DNA of 61,149 bases, from assembly GCA_031282405.1 (NCBI GenBank), contig JAITDU010000031.1, positions 1 to 61,149 on the forward strand, in the 5' to 3' direction. Source of the stretch: Coriobacteriales bacterium (GTDB lineage: Bacteria > Actinomycetota > Coriobacteriia > Coriobacteriales > UBA8131). Each line of letters opens with the position of its first letter. The first letter of the stretch is position 1. Positions 28,857 to 37,397 of the stretch are shown one piece after another. The translations under genes and the position numbers were made by a program. Below the pieces are notes generated by a model. It was not told the origin of the DNA. It worked only from the letters and a program-made list of their open reading frames with translations, and ran no database searches.

Positions 28857-30779
28857 TTGTTGATATTTAAGAATATATATTTTTCCTACCTGCGAGCGGA
28901 TGTTGGCCGCGGTGGGGGAGACGATGATGCCGGTGGCGTTGGCTTAACTGGTCAAGACGACGTTTCAGGCAACGGACGCGGCACGGTCACTACCGATACC
29001 ATGCATACTGCTCCGGACGGTATACGAATACCTACGGACGGCGCGACCAGCGGATCGTGTGGTGTGTCCAGCGGGTCGCGTGGTGTGTCCAGCGGGTCGT
29101 ACGACGCATCCAGTGGCTTGTCTGCGCCAGCCTCGACCAAGAGACTGCATGGTGCGTCTGGCGATCTGTCTGAACCGGCGCTCTTTGACGTCAGCCTTGT
29201 GGTTGAGCGAGGCAGTCGTGTCGTAGTGTTAGGCGCTAATGGTTCAGGCAAGTCCACGTTGGCGCGGCTCGCCAACGGGCTTTTGTTGCCCCAGCGCGGT
29301 CAGGTGCTCGTAGATGATCTTGATACCGGCGACCCAAAAAGCATATTTGAGTTGCGCAGTCGCCTGGCTCTTGTCAGTCAAAATCCCGATAATCAGATAG
29401 TCAGCACCACAGTGTTTGATGAAGTGGCCTTTGGCCCTCAGAACCTGGGCTGGCCTGTCCAGCGTATCTTGGATGCCGTCCACGCTGCTCTGGCGGCTGT
29501 GGGCTTTGCCGACGCGATAACCAAACGCGATCCCAACACGCTCAGCGGTGGCGAAAAACAACGATTAGTGATAGCCGCCGCCTTGGCCATGGATCCCCAC
29601 TATCTGGTGCTGGACGAACCTACGGCGATGCTTGATGCCGATACGAGCCAAGAGGTACTGGCGGCAATCGAGGCAGCGCAGCGTTTGGGTTGCGGCATCT
29701 TGCATATCACCCACGATCTTGCAGAGGCTGCATTGGCGGATACTGCGGTGGTATTAGACCATGGTCAGGTAGTTTTTTCTGGAAGCCCACCGCTCATACT
29801 TACAAACCGGGCAGTGCTTGAGCGTCATGGCCTGTATTGCGACCCCCTATCAAAACCAAAGGTTGGGCCGGCTGCTGAGCCTGTCGCCGAGTCTTTCCTC
29901 AGGCCTGCTCTGCCCGGACAAACACTCTGGCTCAATGATGTGCATTTTACCTACGCACCCGGCACAGAGTATGCAAATCCGGTACTTTGCGGTATCAATG
30001 TACGACTACATTCGGGCGTTTGCACGCTGCTTGTGGGCAGGAGCGGTTCGGGCAAATCAACGCTGCTGCGGATTGCCGCCGGCCTACTTAAGCCTACCGC
30101 TGGTCAGGTGGCGATAGTGTCTGATAACGGTCAATCCGACAGCGCGAATACAGAGGGCACACACGCTAAGAATGTGAACACAGAAGGCGACCATGCAAGC
30201 AAATATGGCAGCGAGTACATTTGTGCCTGTGTGGGTGGGAGCGCTGCCGCTCGCGCTGCTGTACATCCCGGTCAGGTAGGCATTGTGTTCCAGCGGCCCG
30301 AAAACCAACTGTTCGCTCAGACTTTGACCGAGGATATCCTGTTTGGTCCGCGCAACATCGGGCTTCTCGCCAACCAGGGGCAGCCACAAAGGCACCAGCA
30401 GGAGCAGCGGATAGTTTTTGAGGCGTTGAGGTCGGTCGGTTTGCCGCCCGAGCTTTTTGCTCAACGCTCGCCTTTTGGCTTGAGTGGGGGAGAAGCCCGG
30501 CGGGCAGCGATTGCCACCACGCTTGCAATGCGCACGCCATTCTTGTTGTTGGATGAGCCGACGGCTGGTTTGGATGCTCGTGGCAAAGCGTTCGTTTATC
30601 AGTTGCTTGAGCGGCTGCTGGATCAGGGTATCGGCATTCTCGTGGCCACACATGACCCGGATTACTTTCAGGAGTTGGCACGTGTGTGTCTCGAGTTGCA
30701 ATCGGTGGCCAGCTCAGACAATAAATATTCTCAACTGCTTTTTGGGCAGTCGTCCGGCAAGTGTCAAGGAGGCATATAG
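28857..30779 (+). CDS. ECF transporter double ATPase (fused EcfA-EcfA')
   Basis: Two CbiO/EcfA-type ATPase domains are fused in 640 residues. Domain 1 has Walker A GANGSGKST (126-134), Q-loop SQNPDNQIVS and signature LSGGEKQRL. Domain 2 has GRSGSGKST (394-402), FQRPENQLF and LSGGEARRA. After FKNIYFSYLRAD a Gly/Ser-rich insert (about 15-100), which includes repeated VSSGSRG units, splits strand 1 of the first domain from the rest. A second low-complexity insert follows Walker A of domain 2. The start is uncertain: TTG codons at 28857 and 28860 follow a TAGAAT hexamer (28847-28852) at a near-leaderless distance, and only a weak AGGTAG precedes them. With the EcfT gene downstream it forms the energising module for vitamin or metal importers. 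Confidence 0.88.
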   Translation: MLIFKNIYFSYLRADVGRGGGDDDAGGVGLTGQDDVSGNGRGTVTTDTMHTAPDGIRIPTDGATSGSCGVSSGSRGVSSGSYDASSGLSAPASTKRLHGASGDLSEPALFDVSLVVERGSRVVVLGANGSGKSTLARLANGLLLPQRGQVLVDDLDTGDPKSIFELRSRLALVSQNPDNQIVSTTVFDEVAFGPQNLGWPVQRILDAVHAALAAVGFADAITKRDPNTLSGGEKQRLVIAAALAMDPHYLVLDEPTAMLDADTSQEVLAAIEAAQRLGCGILHITHDLAEAALADTAVVLDHGQVVFSGSPPLILTNRAVLERHGLYCDPLSKPKVGPAAEPVAESFLRPALPGQTLWLNDVHFTYAPGTEYANPVLCGINVRLHSGVCTLLVGRSGSGKSTLLRIAAGLLKPTAGQVAIVSDNGQSDSANTEGTHAKNVNTEGDHASKYGSEYICACVGGSAAARAAVHPGQVGIVFQRPENQLFAQTLTEDILFGPRNIGLLANQGQPQRHQQEQRIVFEALRSVGLPPELFAQRSPFGLSGGEARRAAIATTLAMRTPFLLLDEPTAGLDARGKAFVYQLLERLLDQGIGILVATHDPDYFQELARVCLELQSVASSDNKYSQLLFGQSSGKCQGGI

Positions 30780-30781
30780 TC

Positions 30782-31627
30782 ATGGCTTTGGTAGTTCCCT
30801 TTGGCCAGTATGTGCCCGGTACTACACCTGTGCATCGATTAGATGCCCGCGTTAAGTTGTTACTGGTGGCTCTGATGGTATTTGCTCTGTTCGCCTGTCA
30901 TACATGGATTGGGCTTTTAACCTGTACCGGCTTACTACTCGCATCCTTTGCCTCGGCTCATATTCCGCCGCGTCTGATGCTCAGAGGACTTAAGCCGGTT
31001 TGGATAATCCTGACGTTCACATTTTTGGCAAACGCCCTGACGTTCGCGGCCATTGATAATGCGAGTCATGTCGCTATCGGCCTGCCTGGTCTTGATCTGA
31101 CTGTGCCGGAATCCGTTGCCCTTATCGGCAGCTTCGGTATCCGGCCATTGGGCGTTTTACTCGGCCTTTACTTTGCTTTGCGCATCACGATACTGGTCTG
31201 TTTAACATCGCTTCTTACCTACACGACGTCGGTAGTCAGTTTGGCTGATGCCTTAAGCTCGCTGCTTGCGCCACTGAGGGTATTGAGGGTACCGGTGGAG
31301 GACATCTCGATGATGTTTACGATAGCTTTGCGCTTCATCCCGCTGACGGCCGAAGAAGCCGAGAAACTCATCGTCGCTCAAAGTGCCCGCGGTGCCGTGT
31401 TCAATCAAGGGGGCCCACTCAAACGTATCAAGGCCTATATGCCGGTCATGGTGCCGCTGTTTGTCAACCTGTTCAGGCGAGCCGACCAACTGGCCCAGGC
31501 TATGGAAAGTCGTTGTTATCGGGGTCAGGGGCGCACTCGACTCAAGACTGTTCGTATCAGTCGTCCGGATGTGCTCACGGCACTTATCGCTACTCTGGTA
31601 CTTCTGGCAATTGGCATTTTACTCTAA
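30782..31627 (+). CDS. ecfT: ECF transporter transmembrane subunit EcfT
   Basis: EcfT (281 residues) couples the ATPases to substrate-binding S proteins. It shows about five membrane spans (near 25-75, 100-140 and 262-280) and the two coupling motifs ARGA (about 206-209) and ESRCYRG (about 246-252), close to the usual A-R-G signatures. I chose the ATG at 30782 with AAGGAGG nine bases upstream. It starts just after the double ATPase stop. No S component is adjacent, so this is probably the shared group II module serving S proteins elsewhere in the genome. Confidence 0.9.
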   Translation: MALVVPFGQYVPGTTPVHRLDARVKLLLVALMVFALFACHTWIGLLTCTGLLLASFASAHIPPRLMLRGLKPVWIILTFTFLANALTFAAIDNASHVAIGLPGLDLTVPESVALIGSFGIRPLGVLLGLYFALRITILVCLTSLLTYTTSVVSLADALSSLLAPLRVLRVPVEDISMMFTIALRFIPLTAEEAEKLIVAQSARGAVFNQGGPLKRIKAYMPVMVPLFVNLFRRADQLAQAMESRCYRGQGRTRLKTVRISRPDVLTALIATLVLLAIGILL

Positions 31628-31644
31628 GACTGACCGGCTCCTGC

Positions 31645-33825
31645 TCAGCCTTGAGTGATTGGAATGGAGCGTTGTGCCAAACCCAGTTGACGAAGCGTCA
31701 TTTTGATCTCGTGCATATCTATGGGTTTGGACACATGACCGTCCATGCCCGCGGCATAGGTCTGTTCACGGTCTTCTTGCATAGCATTGGCCGTCATCGC
31801 CACAATCGGTATCGGCTTGAGCAAAGCGTTTGGCGCACAATGTTCGGCGCGTTTGGCTTCAATAGCGCGGATGCACCGGGTAGCTTCCAATCCATCCATC
31901 TCGGGCATCCGTACATCCATGAATATCAGGTCGTAGTTTCCCTGTTCAAAGGCCTCGACAGCCAATCGACCGTTGTCTACCACATCCAGATGCAGGCCGA
32001 TAGACTCCAGCAGTACCGTGGCTATTTCCTGATTGATCTCGTTGTCTTCGGCCAGCAGTGCAAAGAGACCTTCAAAACTCTCATTGTCTGGGTCGATGTC
32101 ACATTCGCCGGCATCAGGAGTGGAGACATCGCAAACACCCAGTGCAATGTCAAAGGTGAATGTCGAGCCAGCGCCCGGCTTGCTTTGCACACTGATGTTA
32201 CCATCCATCATCTCGACAAGACGCTTGCTGATGGCCAGTCCCAAGCCGGTGCCCCCATACTGTCGAGTCGTCGAAACGTCGGCCTGGGTAAAGGGGTTGA
32301 ACAGATTGCCGAGCTGTTCAGGCGTCATACCAATGCCGGTATCGGCCACGCTGCAATACAGGCGAAACGTCTTGAACCGGATTTGGTCGGCTTTCGTGTC
32401 AGCAATTTCAGGCTCGGTGAACGTGTCATTTTTGCCCTGAATTTGGTCGGCTTTCGTGTCAGCAATTTCAGGCTCGGTGAACGTGTCATTTTCACCAGAG
32501 TTGTCCTTTCCTGTGACTGTCATATCACGTTGGCTCACGCTCGGTAGCGAGGCGCTTACGTTTATCCGGATGGAACCCTCGGAGGTGAACTTAGCCGCGT
32601 TGCCTACAAGATTAAGCAGGATTTGCGAGAGCTTCATACTGTCGCCGACGGCCTTATGGGGCACGTCATCCGCAACATGCACCTGCAAAATGACATCCTT
32701 TTCTCCCACTCGGCCGTTCATGAGATCGCGGACGTTGTTAAAAACCTCCCGTATGACAAACGGCCGCTGCTCTATCTCCACTTTGTCGGCCTCAATTTTG
32801 GAGAAATCCAAAATGTCGTTGATGATTGAGAGCAGCAAGGTGGCCGAGGTTTCAATTTTACCCAGGTAGGTCAGGCGCTGCTCTTCGTCAGAGGCTTCCA
32901 TGGCCAGTTTGGTCATGCCCAAAACACCATTCATCGGTGTACGTATCTCATGGCTCATGCGCGAAAGAAAATCGCGCTGTGCCTGGTTAGAAGCTTCAGC
33001 TTTGAGCAGGGTTTCGTGTTCCTCTTGTGCCGTCTGAACGTTGTCCGCCATGGTATTAATGTTTTCAACGACCTTGGAAAATTCGCCCTTGATCGGTGGC
33101 ATCCGATAGTTGAAGTCCTCCTCCATCCGATTAATACCCGATAAGATTACCCCTACTTCGCGGGTCGAGAGATAGGAGAAAAACGCGGTGGCGGCTAAGC
33201 TGACGGCATAGATTACCGTCAGGATGAGCATGATAGCGAAGGCCACATTGTTATATTCCTGCTCTACTGCAGTGGCCAGCTCATTGGCCCAAATGTAACC
33301 GATAACTTTGCCGTCACGCTCTACGGGGTGCATGGCGTTCATGATGTTGCCACGCACCATGCTGCCGAAGCTGACCTTTTCTTCATCGGTGGCCATTACC
33401 TCGCGGCCGGGATGATCAGCACCGATTGATTTGCCTACGTTTGCGCTAAACTCAGCGCTGGGGCTGTACACAAGAATGGCATCCAGTTCCTTGCTGTAAT
33501 AACCTACGCCCAGGCCGGGATAGATCCCGCTGATTTTCTCGGTTTCGTCCGCCAGTGTTTTATTGAGAAGATCGATCTTTTCCTCGCGTGATTTATTGAT
33601 AGCATCCATACTAGCTAATATGCTATCGTAAGTGCGATCTCCCAGGCGAACATCAAGGTAGCGAGCTATCCCCATCAACTTTGTGCCCTTTTCTTCCAGC
33701 AACATGTTTTGAGTCAGTGTATGTACAATGAACAATGAAGCTACAAAAGTAATCGTCATGAAAACAAGCAGGATGAGGATATTCTTGCCGCGAAGCGTAA
33801 AAAAGAAATAACGGAGCAATCGCAT
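31645..33825 (-). CDS. hybrid sensor histidine kinase with receiver domain
   Basis: The 726-residue protein has membrane spans at about 14-35 and 195-217 enclosing a Cache-like sensor (36-190). A HAMP region (about 218-275), a HisKA domain with H292 in [15 protein letters not shown], an ATPase domain ([10 protein letters not shown]-box, then ADTGIGM and GGTGLGLAI), and a receiver with phospho-acceptor D637 in [13 protein letters not shown] follow. No output domain is present, so a separate phosphotransfer or regulator partner is needed and none is next to it. A 60-bp in-frame tandem repeat (residues about 445-482) expands the ATPase domain between the N-box and the DTGIG loop. The SHEIRTPMN box is the common hybrid-kinase type. 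Confidence 0.93.
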   Translation of the reverse strand: MRLLRYFFFTLRGKNILILLVFMTITFVASLFIVHTLTQNMLLEEKGTKLMGIARYLDVRLGDRTYDSILASMDAINKSREEKIDLLNKTLADETEKISGIYPGLGVGYYSKELDAILVYSPSAEFSANVGKSIGADHPGREVMATDEEKVSFGSMVRGNIMNAMHPVERDGKVIGYIWANELATAVEQEYNNVAFAIMLILTVIYAVSLAATAFFSYLSTREVGVILSGINRMEEDFNYRMPPIKGEFSKVVENINTMADNVQTAQEEHETLLKAEASNQAQRDFLSRMSHEIRTPMNGVLGMTKLAMEASDEEQRLTYLGKIETSATLLLSIINDILDFSKIEADKVEIEQRPFVIREVFNNVRDLMNGRVGEKDVILQVHVADDVPHKAVGDSMKLSQILLNLVGNAAKFTSEGSIRINVSASLPSVSQRDMTVTGKDNSGENDTFTEPEIADTKADQIQGKNDTFTEPEIADTKADQIRFKTFRLYCSVADTGIGMTPEQLGNLFNPFTQADVSTTRQYGGTGLGLAISKRLVEMMDGNISVQSKPGAGSTFTFDIALGVCDVSTPDAGECDIDPDNESFEGLFALLAEDNEINQEIATVLLESIGLHLDVVDNGRLAVEAFEQGNYDLIFMDVRMPEMDGLEATRCIRAIEAKRAEHCAPNALLKPIPIVAMTANAMQEDREQTYAAGMDGHVSKPIDMHEIKMTLRQLGLAQRSIPITQG
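32381..32492. repeat. in-frame tandem repeat, 60-bp period, inside the kinase gene
   Basis: The 52 bases at 32381-32432 recur exactly at 32441-32492, with 8 unlike bases between. The encoded unit on the minus strand is [17 protein letters not shown], twice. Exact identity suggests recent duplication by slippage. Confidence 0.95.
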
Positions 33826-34088
33826 AAGCTAGGTCAATCCTTACTGGATGCGGACATCCTTACATTTCTCATCATAGCGAGGTAGGCACTAAGCAGACGT
33901 GCGACTTGACGGAGTGGCCTCGCTTACTCATTACCGAACTGGTGATAGTTTACTAGAAATTGTGCAATTTTGTCATGATTTATATGATATCGGCAGATAA
34001 ACGACTGCGACGTACGATTTGCGCACAGTGTTTGGTACACAAAATCCGCGTGGTGCTGTAAACTAGCGACTTGTGCCTTTTGCCCTGT

Positions 34089-34165
<77 letters not shown>

Positions 34166-34192
34166 TCATCTTCTAACCTCAGTGTCACTTTG

Positions 34193-34273
34193 CGGGGCGA
34201 CCTACAGCGGCAAGCCGCTGTTACCTGCTGGCGCAGGTACGGATTTGAGTTGCAAATCCTCCCGCCCCGACCA
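34193..34273 (+). ncRNA. tRNA-like four-arm element downstream of tRNA-Pro
   Basis: These 81 bases fold as a cloverleaf that is not a normal tRNA. Acceptor CGGGGCG (34193-34199) pairs with CGCCCCG (34263-34269), followed by ACCA. Three hairpins lie inside: CAGCGG-CAAG-CCGCTG (34205-34220), ACCTGC-TGGC-GCAGGT (34223-34238) and GGATTTG-AGTTG-CAAATCC (34241-34259). Loops are only 4, 4 and 5 bases and no anticodon loop or TTCRANY loop is present. The 3' end (CAAATCC...CCCCGACCA) matches that of tRNA-Pro, so it may be a rearranged or degenerate copy, or a tRNA mimic. Confidence 0.5.
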
Positions 34274-34303
34274 GTCGCGAGCGTGCGGTGTTAGTACACG
34301 TGC

Positions 34304-34309
34304 TATAGT
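34304..34309 (+). promoter_or_regulatory. -10 element of the MutY-like gene, leaderless
   Basis: TATAGT ends seven bases before the ATG at 34317. The short leader could hold only CGGAG, which is too close to the ATG for a ribosome site. This repeats the leaderless layout at rarA and hemH. Confidence 0.5.
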
Positions 34310-34316
34310 GCGGAGT

Positions 34317-35171
34317 ATGGAAGAATTCAACGGCATATCCATCGAAAGCTTTCGGTTACTCGTACAGTGTGAGGGTACAAAGCGATATCGTGATCTTCCC
34401 TGGCGCAATACCCGCGATCCATGGTTGGTGCTTATAAGCGAGGTGATGTTGCAGCAAACCCAGGTAAAGCGTGTGCTGGAGTATTGGCGACGTTGGGCTG
34501 AGCTGTTTCCGACGGCCGATGCTCTGGCATCGGCCTCTGTCGCCGACGTGCTGACGGCGTGGCAGGGCCTCGGCTACAATCGACGGGCACTGGCACTGAA
34601 ACGCACTGCGGAGCGGATCGAGCACGACTATGCCGGACATCTCCCACGGTCTTATAAAGAGCTGCTGACCTTGTCGGGTATCGGCCCCGCAACCGCTGCG
34701 GGTGTCTGCGTTTTTGCCTATGGACAGGCTCAGATTTACCTGGAGACTAATGTTCGCGCGGTCTTTTTGCACCACTTCTTTGTGGGAAAGACTCACGTTG
34801 CGGACAAGGAACTGGCTTTGCTGCTCAAAGCTACCTGCGATAACACAGATCCGCGCGGCTGGTATTACGCGCTGTTGGATTACGGCAATTATTTGAAGGC
34901 AACACTGCCCAATCCCTCACGGGCTTCCCGACACCATACGCTGCAGTCACGTTTCGAGGGTTCGTTGCGGCAGAAACGCTCCTACCTTCTGCGCGAGCTT
35001 TTGGTTTTGCAACAGGCATCAACCGAGGAACTTCTGGAGTTATTGAACACTGCTGAGCGTCAAGCGGGGCGTGGCGAAGTATCGCTTGAGCAGCTAGGCG
35101 ATATTCTCAAAGTGCTGGCCGCCGAGGGATTCATCACGTTTGCGGGTGATAGCTGGATGATTGCTTCTTAA
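34317..35171 (+). CDS. mutY: A/G-specific adenine glycosylase-like HhH-GPD protein
   Basis: This base-excision enzyme (284 residues) would remove adenine mispaired with oxidised guanine. E42 in SEVMLQQTQV matches the catalytic glutamate of MutY, and the helix-hairpin-helix is LSGIGPATA (119-127). Two departures are clear. The usual catalytic Asp position (LDGNV in MutY) reads LETNV with E143, and the C-terminal four-cysteine Fe-S loop and NUDIX-like domain are absent. I recognise the ETNVR...HHFF form from other short MutY-like proteins, so it is a subfamily trait and not decay. The frame stays open upstream through both tRNA elements, but the TATAGT just before 34317 and the start of homology set this ATG. 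Confidence 0.82.
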   Translation: MEEFNGISIESFRLLVQCEGTKRYRDLPWRNTRDPWLVLISEVMLQQTQVKRVLEYWRRWAELFPTADALASASVADVLTAWQGLGYNRRALALKRTAERIEHDYAGHLPRSYKELLTLSGIGPATAAGVCVFAYGQAQIYLETNVRAVFLHHFFVGKTHVADKELALLLKATCDNTDPRGWYYALLDYGNYLKATLPNPSRASRHHTLQSRFEGSLRQKRSYLLRELLVLQQASTEELLELLNTAERQAGRGEVSLEQLGDILKVLAAEGFITFAGDSWMIAS

Positions 35172-35356
35172 ATCAGCTCGCACTTCAATGTGCGCTTCAA
35201 GATGCCGCCAGGGGTGTTGAGTTGGCACACTGCAACGCGCACTGCCATACGCACTGCAACGCGCACTTCAGTCTCATATGAAGGCTGCTTGGCATGACTA
35301 TCTGATCAACTCGGCACGCCGGTCTGGCCAGCCCGCTCGGCTCTTCTCTGGGTCTG

Positions 35357-35899
35357 CTAGAACCGCTTTATCAGTTCGTCAATCTCTATCAGTTCGGCTC
35401 CGTAGACCTCTTTCAGGTACTTTAAGCCGCCGAGGTAGTCTTCTTCCGTAAAACTATCAACTCCGTCGGTAGGCACGATGATCGCGTAACCCCACTGGTA
35501 GGCATCGGCTGTGGTATGGCGCACGCACATATGGGCATGCAGGCCGCAGATAATCACGGTCTTTATCCCCAATTCTGTTAATAAAAGCTGCATGCTGGTT
35601 TGAAAAAAGCCACTATAGCGCCGCTTAGGTACCAGGTAGTCAACCTCGGTTGGCTCCAGTTCTGAGATTACCTCGGCTCCTGGGGTATTCGCCATGCCGT
35701 GTTCTCCCCACAGCTCTAGTTCATGGTCAATGCCCGGGATGTGGCTGTCGTTGGAATAAATCACCCTGATGCCACTTGTGCGGGCGGCGGACAAGAGTCT
35801 GGACAAAGGCGGGATGATTCTTTGCGCTCGTTCGCAGGCCAGCGATCCGGTGACGAAGTCGTTTAGCATATCAACTACAATAATAGCGGTGTCTTTCAT
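35357..35899 (-). CDS. isochorismatase-family cysteine hydrolase (nicotinamidase-like)
   Basis: The 180-residue protein has the triad of the family: D10 in IIVVDMLNDF, K92 in LVPKRRYSGF, and the nucleophile C125 in CGLHAHMCVRHT, preceded by the cis-peptide region. Family members hydrolyse nicotinamide, isochorismate, ureidoacrylate and similar amides; the substrate here is not shown by the sequence. The metal ligands of nicotinamidase (D-x-H) appear as DSH at 51-53, which favours a nicotinamidase-like role. The ATG follows AGGAGAG. It is divergent from the DHH phosphoesterase gene. The gap before it in the direction of mutY (35172-35356) has only a short repeat, GCACTGCAACGCGCACT, copied twice around 35229 and 35250. 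Confidence 0.88.
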   Translation of the reverse strand: MKDTAIIVVDMLNDFVTGSLACERAQRIIPPLSRLLSAARTSGIRVIYSNDSHIPGIDHELELWGEHGMANTPGAEVISELEPTEVDYLVPKRRYSGFFQTSMQLLLTELGIKTVIICGLHAHMCVRHTTADAYQWGYAIIVPTDGVDSFTEEDYLGGLKYLKEVYGAELIEIDELIKRF

Positions 35900-35998
35900 G
35901 AACTCTCCTATTCCTTCTTTTGATTAGACCATAGGCATGATACCTTATTTTATGTTTGCTTTCGTTCGGGCCGTTTTTATGCGGGTCGTTTTACCTGA

Positions 35999-36033
35999 AC
36001 CGTTTTGAACAGACTGTCTTATTTGAACGGTTT
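35999..36033. repeat. inverted repeat in a T-rich divergent gap
   Basis: AACCGTT (35999-36005) and AACGGTT (36027-36033) are perfect arms, the second followed by TTT. It could be a terminator or an operator between the divergent isochorismatase and DHH genes. TATACT at 36063-36068 is a plausible -10 for the DHH gene. Nothing else is supported in 35900-36173. Confidence 0.3.
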
Positions 36034-36173
36034 TTGCTTAGGCTGTTTCGTTTGGGCCATGTTATACTTTGAGACAGGCGATGACCCAAAACGGTTTTAC
36101 TACTACGGAAGCGTGCGTTTTTTTGCGGTCTTACGGCTTTGCGGTTTTGTGATTTCGTGATAGGAGAGTAAAG

Positions 36174-37085
36174 ATGAGGCTTTTGACGAGAAGCGATTTT
36201 GATGGTTTGGCTTGTGCGGCCCTGCTTAAATATCTGGGAGTTATCGATTCTTGGAAATTCGTGCATCCCAAGGATCTGCAGGATGGTCTGGTGGAAGTCG
36301 GGCCCGATGACGTGTTGGCCAACGTTCCTTATGTAAAGGGGGCAGCGCTGTGGTTCGATCATCACAGCTCTGAGGCTGCGCGACTCGGCGCAATTGAGTT
36401 TGAGGGCGACAGTCGTCCTGCCGACAGTGCTGCTCGCGTGATATACGATTATTACGATGGCAACAAAACGCTCAGCCACTTTGATGAGATGGTGGAAGCG
36501 GTAGACAAGGTTGACGCGGCCAAGCTGACCAGAGGCGAGATACTCAACCCGACCAAATGGGTACTCCTCGGCTTTTTGATGGACCCACGTACCGGCCTTG
36601 GCCGCTTTAGGGAGTTTAGAATACCCAATTACAAACTCATGGAAAAGCTCATTGATGACATCGCCTGTAACAGCATTGAAGAGATACTTGAGGATCCCGA
36701 TGTTGCAGAACGTGTCGAGTTGTATTTCGAACAGGATCGGCTATTCAAGCAGATGGTCAAGCGGTATACCCGCACTGACGGCAACGTAATCATCACCGAT
36801 CTTCGCAATGTTGAGACGATATTTACCGGCAACCGGTTCCTTATCTATTCGTTGTATCCCGACCAGAACATATCGATCTGGATCGTTGATGGACGCGACA
36901 AGCAAAACTGCGCTATTGCCGTGGGACATTCTGTGCTCAATCGGACATCAAAAACTAACGTTGGTGCCTTGATGCTCACCTATGGCGGTGGCGGCCATCC
37001 CCAGGTAGGGACCTGCCAGGTCGATTATGACGATGCTGACCGTGTAATCGCAGAGATCATCGCCCAGTGCAAACAGGACGGCTAA
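36174..37085 (+). CDS. DHH-family phosphoesterase
   Basis: The 303-residue protein carries the DHH superfamily motifs: SDFDG (7-11), FDHHSS with D62-H63-H64, and the DHHA1-type end YGGGGHPQVGT (about 265-275). Such enzymes cleave phosphoester bonds in short RNAs, cyclic dinucleotides or polyphosphate with manganese. It is shorter than RecJ and lacks the NrnA N-terminal extension, so the substrate is open; exopolyphosphatase-like proteins have similar size. The ATG has AGGAGAG six bases upstream. It is followed by tRNA-Gly and lies just outside the predicted island. Confidence 0.85.
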   Translation: MRLLTRSDFDGLACAALLKYLGVIDSWKFVHPKDLQDGLVEVGPDDVLANVPYVKGAALWFDHHSSEAARLGAIEFEGDSRPADSAARVIYDYYDGNKTLSHFDEMVEAVDKVDAAKLTRGEILNPTKWVLLGFLMDPRTGLGRFREFRIPNYKLMEKLIDDIACNSIEEILEDPDVAERVELYFEQDRLFKQMVKRYTRTDGNVIITDLRNVETIFTGNRFLIYSLYPDQNISIWIVDGRDKQNCAIAVGHSVLNRTSKTNVGALMLTYGGGGHPQVGTCQVDYDDADRVIAEIIAQCKQDG

Positions 37086-37143
37086 TTGGGGAGAACCTCC
37101 TCGCTTCCAGCTTGCTATAATGGTGTAGTTGTCTTCAGGCCAA

Positions 37144-37219
37144 GCGGCAGTAGTTCAATTGGTAGAGCATCAGCCTTCCAAGCTGATTGTTGCGGGTTCG
37201 AGTCCCGTCTGCCGCTCCA
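37144..37219 (+). tRNA. tRNA-Gly (anticodon TCC), likely island attachment site
   Basis: Acceptor GCGGCAG pairs with CTGCCGC, the anticodon loop CTTCCAA gives TCC, the T-arm is GCGGG-TTCGAGT-CCCGT, and CCA is encoded. A tyrosine integrase gene begins its 3' end 178 bases downstream, the usual layout for an element inserted at the tRNA 3' end. No second copy of the tRNA 3' end is present in this window. Confidence 0.95.
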
Positions 37220-37397
37220 AAAACCGCAGGTTAAAGGCTCGTTGGCAACCAACGAGAATCTCATGGGTACAAAATGGGTACAATTTTTATACCCATTCCC
37301 GCCCAACTCCGCACTCTCATGACAAACCGGCGACCTGTCCAAAATACCAATGCCGTCATTGTCAAGGTTCTTCTTCAGTTGGATTATGGCAGAGTTG

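Noticed and set aside
31513-32547. A 344-codon plus-strand frame opposite the histidine kinase
   Set aside because: It is antisense to well-conserved kinase and receiver domains and includes the 60-bp repeat only as a reverse reading.
34193-34273. Selenocysteine tRNA
   Set aside because: A 6-bp stem with a 4-base loop resembles the tRNA-Sec D-arm, but there is no TCA anticodon, no T-loop and no long variable arm.
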